NCBI GenBank assembly: GCA_905250025.1 | Contig: CAJNOJ010000023.1 | Coordinates: forward strand, 434,001-498,000 | Origin: Adineta ricciae | Lineage: Eukaryota; Rotifera; Eurotatoria; Adinetida; Adinetidae | Length of the DNA stretch: 64,000 nucleotides | Reading direction: 5' to 3' | In this document: piece after piece, positions 58,445-64,000 of the stretch | How positions within the stretch are numbered: the first letter of the stretch is position 1 | Layout: every line of letters starts with the position of its first letter | Translations under genes and position numbers: made by a program | Notes under the pieces: generated by a model | What the model saw: the letters and a program-made list of their open reading frames with translations, nothing else | Database searches by the model: none | What the model was told of the DNA's origin: nothing

Positions 58445-60709
58445 ATGCAGCTAGCGATTGCGCTCTACAACAACGATGTCGACGATGAAGATGAATTAGA
58501 ATTTCGTAAAGGTGATATTTTAACTGTATTGATTGAAAATCCGAATGGTCTCAACGGTTGGTGGTTGTGTCAGCATAAGGGAAAATGTGGTTTATGCCCA
58601 GGAAATCGATTAAAACTTATTTCAACAAGTACGTCAATTTCATCGACAAATGAATCAAATGAACCACAACGTTCCTCTCCTTGTCTATCAACAGCTTCAG
58701 TAAGCTTCAATTATACAATCAATTCGAAAGATAATAAACGTATTTCTATTCAATTAGATGTACGATAGTTTGTCCAATGATTACGATATTCCTGTCACAG
58801 CACCAACATTACTATCCACAGTAACCGACGATCATGATTACGATATTCCACAAGGATCATCAGGTGAGAGAGAAAAAGCGAATTAATTTGCAAGTCAGAT
58901 GACTCAGCTGCCGCCTCATATCTTTTGAATTAAGATTTTCACAGTTAGCTGATAAACATCTGTCGGATGTAGACAATCTTATTATTTATTGTTTAGATTT
59001 CTATTCGAATTCAAGTACTCCAACACCAATTGATTCATCTCCTGAATCATCATCACGCTCATCCGGAATCTATTCCACTAATGACCTTCGTCTATCCGAT
59101 CTCTCAACATCATCATCATCGTCATCATCTGAATTTCACACATTAATTCTGAACGGTAACACTCATAGTCAATTATTATCATCGAGTAAGTTTGACTTTC
59201 GACGGTCACGACCTTCACACATTAGTATAGACCATGCTGATCATTATCAGGAAGGCGCGCGCGCGCGTGCGTTTATGTGGTGATTAAAATAAACATCACA
59301 CAGCATGCATACACATATATTTATATATTTACGAATCAAAGTACTAAACTACACATCTGTATTTATGTCTAGGTAGTCGAAAGAAACAGACGAGTTTCCT
59401 TCTAGTTGTTAATGAAGGAAAAAAAAGCAATTTTGTTGTATTGAGTATAGCTATGAATTACATTAAAAAAACGAAAGAAATTAATGATGTAAGATAGAGG
59501 CACATAATAAAACACGTCCAGTTCATATTTTTCTCGTTAGTCACGTTTCATTGATTGTCAAGTTGTTATCTTGTACGAGGAGAAATTTTACTTTTTTCGT
59601 TTTTTAGCTGATATCGATCAATTACAAGTATCGTTTCGAAAATTATCGATACGTTCATTACTTCTTGAAAAATATCGTCAACTGCTGTTAAATTCGAATA
59701 TCGAGTCAATCAATCGTCTATTCATTAATGAATGTCGAATATTTCTTCATGACTATGGTTGTTTATTAGATCGACATACTTATAAAGTTTTCAAACAAAA
59801 TTTACTCTTCGAATTGGAACATGTGACGAATAATAATCAACGAATTGTTCAATTAGCAACGCAAATCTTGCAGTTAATTAAGCCGATTCTCGACATGCGT
59901 GTCAAACAGACAAGTTCCAGTGTCCCATCAATACCGATTGATGTGTTCAAAAAGTTAAATCTCGAACCAATCGAAGAAATCACCAACGAAAACGAAAAAA
60001 AGAAACTACCAACATCAATGTCAACAACACAAATCTATGGAACTTTTCAAAATCGTAAATCGAGTAAGACACAACAATACAAACGACTTTTTGAATAATC
60101 ATTAAAAATCATTTTACCATTATGGTGTTGACTAGAGAAAAGCGATTCTCTTTTCTTGTTTCAGAAGTTCATTCTCGTGCGTCACAATTACCAACATCTC
60201 GAACGTGTCATTCAAACTTTCTCTCAGAATTGAGTAACAAAGATAATCAGTCCGATGATTATGATTATATCGACGATGATTATTCGACTGTTTCTTCAAC
60301 ATCTGCGACAGATCCGTTGGTCAAATGTTACCATCGACATATTCGCGAGCACATCGCATCCATATCGATGCGTTATACGCGTTTGTCTCAATTAAATCAA
60401 CGTCCGAATGATGCAAATACAATGACAACATTAATAACGGAGAGTAAAGCATTGATTATTGCTGGGCATAAGCTTGTGTTCGTCTTGGAAACTTTGCATG
60501 AACATCTTCGACATTCGACTAAACTTCAGCAAACACAAACACCATTAATTTCCCTAACGAAGCAATTATGTGACGGATTAACATCGTTTGTTCGATTATT
60601 AAAACAATTTACAAATCAAAACTGTACAAATATGCAACAATTTCAACATGACACTCAACTAATAATGAATTCAGTCAAGAAAATCCAACAACAATGTAGT
60701 TCAGTTTAA
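58445..60709 (+). CDS. BCAR1: CAS-family adaptor (BCAR1/p130Cas-NEDD9-EFS type)
   Basis: Five exons. The N-terminal SH3 domain (LAIALYNNDVDDEDELEFRK then GDILTVLIENPNGLNGWWLC) matches CAS SH3 domains. A short substrate region has two YDIP sites (58782 and 58839), the Crk-SH2 YxxP motif after tyrosine phosphorylation. After a Ser-rich stretch comes a helical region (DIDQLQVSFRKLSIRSLLLE) comparable with the CAS serine-rich four-helix bundle. The end has DDYDYIDDDYS, like the YDYVHL Src-SH2 site, and the C-terminal focal-adhesion-targeting domain with ITESKALIIAGHKLVFVLET, a CAS hallmark. CAS proteins couple integrin/FAK/Src signalling to Crk-Rac at adhesions. The intron at about 59189-59607 is long and holds a GC repeat. 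The vertebrate paralogue cannot be named. Confidence 0.88.
59255..59272. repeat. GC dinucleotide repeat in a CAS-gene intron
   Basis: About six GC units plus GTGCGT form an 18-bp alternating purine-pyrimidine run, striking in such A+T-rich DNA. It lies within the 0.4-kb intron. Confidence 0.9.
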
Positions 60710-60942
60710 TATATATTTTTTTGTTTTTCTCATCAAACTGCTTGTTTGTTTGTTTGTTCTCTTTTGTTCTTTTTTGCTTTTGATAACTAGTCAGGTACTG
60801 CAAAAAAGAATAGACATATGAATACGACTTATTTAATAGAATGAGATAAGTTTCATCTTATTAATAATTACAAATTCTTTTCTGTCATGACTAGGTCACT
60901 TCTCTTTTCTTAGAAAGATGATAACGGTTCAAGCGGGATGTT

Positions 60943-61983
60943 TTAAAGTATGTGTACATGAGACAAACAGATAAAGAACAATAACAACGAAAGGACAGTT
61001 ATACGCGATCGATGATGAGTACACGCAAGGTTTTCTTTCACAGTTACAATGCCATCGTTACCAACGATTAATCTAATCCAATCGATGTAAACACTAATTC
61101 GGGTGTAAACACCTATGTAATCACGTAGGCCACAACGATAACCATAAGATATAATACCTGTCAATATCCAACGACGTTTAGCTGTCGAAAAATGCATGAT
61201 TGGACCACCCGAATTTCCTTCGCATGTATCTGAAAAAAAACGGTACATTGTATACTTCTTTAAACTCGGCTAGGATCTGTCAGTATTCCTACCTTTCCCT
61301 CTTCCTTGGATAGCAGCACAAAATTGTAAACGAAAGTTCTTTATTATGTTACTACATTTCGACTCAGTACTATCGATGGCCTCCAGTAATACTTGTCGCA
61401 GATACATGGGTGATATTAAATCTTCCCATGCTGTTATACCCCAACCGATAGCAATTAGAGATGAATGTATCAACGGATAATGTACTTGATCGGGTTCGAT
61501 CACATCAGGCAGACAGATTTTTGCGATGTTCACATCGTGCGTTGGGATCGATCCATTTAGTTTAAGTAGAGCAATGTCGTTTTCTTGACTGGTAAAATTC
61601 CATTTAGGATGAATAAAAACATGAGATATTAAACGTATATGACCAGCTGTACTATCTAATGTATCGATACCCATAAACACCGAATAAGGAAAATATTCTT
61701 CTGAAATTCGCACAAAACAATGTGCTGCTGTTAAAATAAATGATTTGGATATAATGGTACCACCACAGATGTGCATGCCAGAGGAATCACGTACAGAAAT
61801 CGCCCAGCCCCAACTACGATAGGCGACGGACTCGCCACGAATCACATCTAAATTGATATCAACATTGTTACGTGAACAGCCGCATGGATCCGTTGATTTG
61901 CAATAGAAAATTGTTGCCTGGACTAAGAATAAACTGGAGTAGTTACATACAAGAAAGAATAATGATCGAACTAGGTCAGTCAT
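60943..61983 (-). CDS. S1 (trypsin-like) serine protease homologue with altered activation site and Asp194Asn
   Basis: Two exons split by a 63-bp intron (61230-61292). A hydrophobic N-terminus is followed by CGCSRNN and the S1 fold: CGGTIISKSFILTAAHC (His57), QENDIALLKL (Asp102), AIGWG, and DTCEGNSGGP with Ser195 and Asp189 kept. Chymotrypsin Asp194 is Asn here (codon 61213-61215). The zymogen cleavage region reads LDVIRGES instead of TRIVGGE as in its neighbour, so the Arg15/Ile16 cleavage point is gone. Both changes affect the Ile16-Asp194 salt bridge that activates trypsin-like enzymes. The C-terminus ends in a hydrophobic segment after HHRSR, suggesting a GPI or TM anchor. Probably secreted or surface-bound, with reduced or no activity. 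Confidence 0.9.
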
Positions 61984-62786
61984 GAAATTTTGTCCGTTCT
62001 TTCGTATTGAATATGCCTACAATAAAGATATCCACTACTCGAATATATGTATTTGATGATAAAAGAAATACTTGCCCAGATAGGATCAATATCACATTTA
62101 CTCGTTTTTTCTCTTGTTGCTCATACTCTTCAAATGCATAATGTTGAATTTTTTTCTCATCGTTTGGTCTTATTCAACATTTTATTCTATTAGCATCTGT
62201 CTAAACAAAATCGAAAACTGCAGTTTCATTTTTTTTTCTTTCTCTTTTCTTCAGTCAATAAGCACTCAATAACAGCAAACAAGAGTAATTCTTTTAGCAG
62301 ACCATATCAATATTCATTGTTTAGTGCAACATAATACGTATACTCATTGTCTTCGATAGCTTGATGAAAAAAGACACTTATTTAGCAAATATTTAGTTTG
62401 CTCAATGTTATTTAAACATCGAATCTTTTATGTATCAAAGAATAGACCTCGACGAAGAAAAGAATCAACGCATCATTAGTTAAATATGCCAATTACTATG
62501 TCTGTTTTTGTTCACGATTTGGTTAATTAAACGACAATTATTCAACAAGAATACACCTTCGAGGTTGTAACAATATACTCCGTATTTTCGGACAATCTCC
62601 GGCGAGTTATTCGACCGAAAACTTCGAATAAAAGAGAGTTAATTAGAGCTGCTATTTTGTAGCATGTTTGAATATCAAACAATCATTTGAATGAAGTCCG
62701 ATTTAATATATACATATGAATCAAAGCAAAGATGCCAATCTGCATAACATTACAGATTCAGATATGTATGCACAAGTCTTTCAATG
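61984..62786. other. Gene-free interval between tandem proteases
   Basis: A/T-rich. It contains the 5' flank of the protease homologue, with a candidate TATTGTAG acceptor about 33 nt before its start. No other gene or obvious pseudogene copy seen. Confidence 0.5.
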
Positions 62787-63800
<1,014 letters not shown>

Positions 63801-64000
63801 GATGTTTTGTTGCTATTAGTGTTCTGTGAGTCGTGTGTATGTGTCAAGTCTTATTCTGAAAGCCTCTGAGACAACCTGTGAATTTATTCCAAACAAGTTT
63901 ATCTCAGAGCGAATGAATATCACATTGGCGCTTTCGAGTTGTAATTTGCTTCTGCCTGATTTCTCTTCTTATCACATCAACAGGAATTCGTATTTTCAAA

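Overview
This is eukaryotic nuclear DNA from an animal. It holds about 20 multi-exon protein genes, A+T-rich, with introns mostly of about 45-65 bp (GT..AG), genes on both strands and often only 100-400 bp between them. Many products are animal-specific: beta-spectrin, a CAS-family adaptor, CLPTM1L, KIF27/KIF7-type kinesin, a POU6-like homeodomain and an SMCT-type SLC5 carrier. Compact genes, tiny introns and splice-acceptor signals directly in front of most start codons fit a bdelloid-rotifer-like genome. This is inference; no diagnostic rotifer sequence such as a spliced-leader gene was found.

Layout. 1-5957 (+): C-terminus of an acidic protein, CLPTM1L orthologue, and an acidic polyQ protein with a conserved-looking C-terminal domain. 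6758-10664 (-): a four-TM protein and a B-box/coiled-coil protein. 11124-13936 (+): SLC5 sodium-coupled carrier with a PDZ ligand. 13937-17412: long leader region. 17413-25899 (+): full beta-spectrin (about 2452 aa). 27395-33120 (+): ATP9-type P4-ATPase, then the RCE1 CAAX protease. 33521-36285 (-): mucin-like single-pass surface protein with two furin-type sites. 37953-40859 (+): DRC8-like EF-hand protein and mitochondrial enoyl-CoA reductase. 41110-49625 (-): POU6-like homeodomain protein, an unrecognised protein, KIF27/KIF7-like kinesin and MYCBP. 50026-55056 (+): RPL9, SCaMC ATP-Mg/Pi carrier, NSUN4. 55057-58444: gene-free, with a 55-bp perfectly alternating pyrimidine-purine tract. 58445-60709 (+): CAS adaptor. 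60943-63800 (-): tandem pair of S1 serine proteases, one with altered activation and oxyanion-region residues.

Themes. (1) A polypyrimidine-AG acceptor lies 0-100 nt before most start codons, suggesting trans-splicing or leader introns. (2) Several co-oriented neighbours are tightly spaced (RPL9-SCaMC-NSUN4; MYCBP-KIF27; ATP9-RCE1) and may be co-transcribed. (3) An RFX/X-box sequence (49711-49723) lies before MYCBP-KIF27, and a one-mismatch version lies before the DRC8-like gene, consistent with ciliary regulation. No RNA gene, CRISPR array, transposon or viral remnant was recognised. Exon borders were placed by eye from GT/AG sites, reading frame and family alignment from memory.
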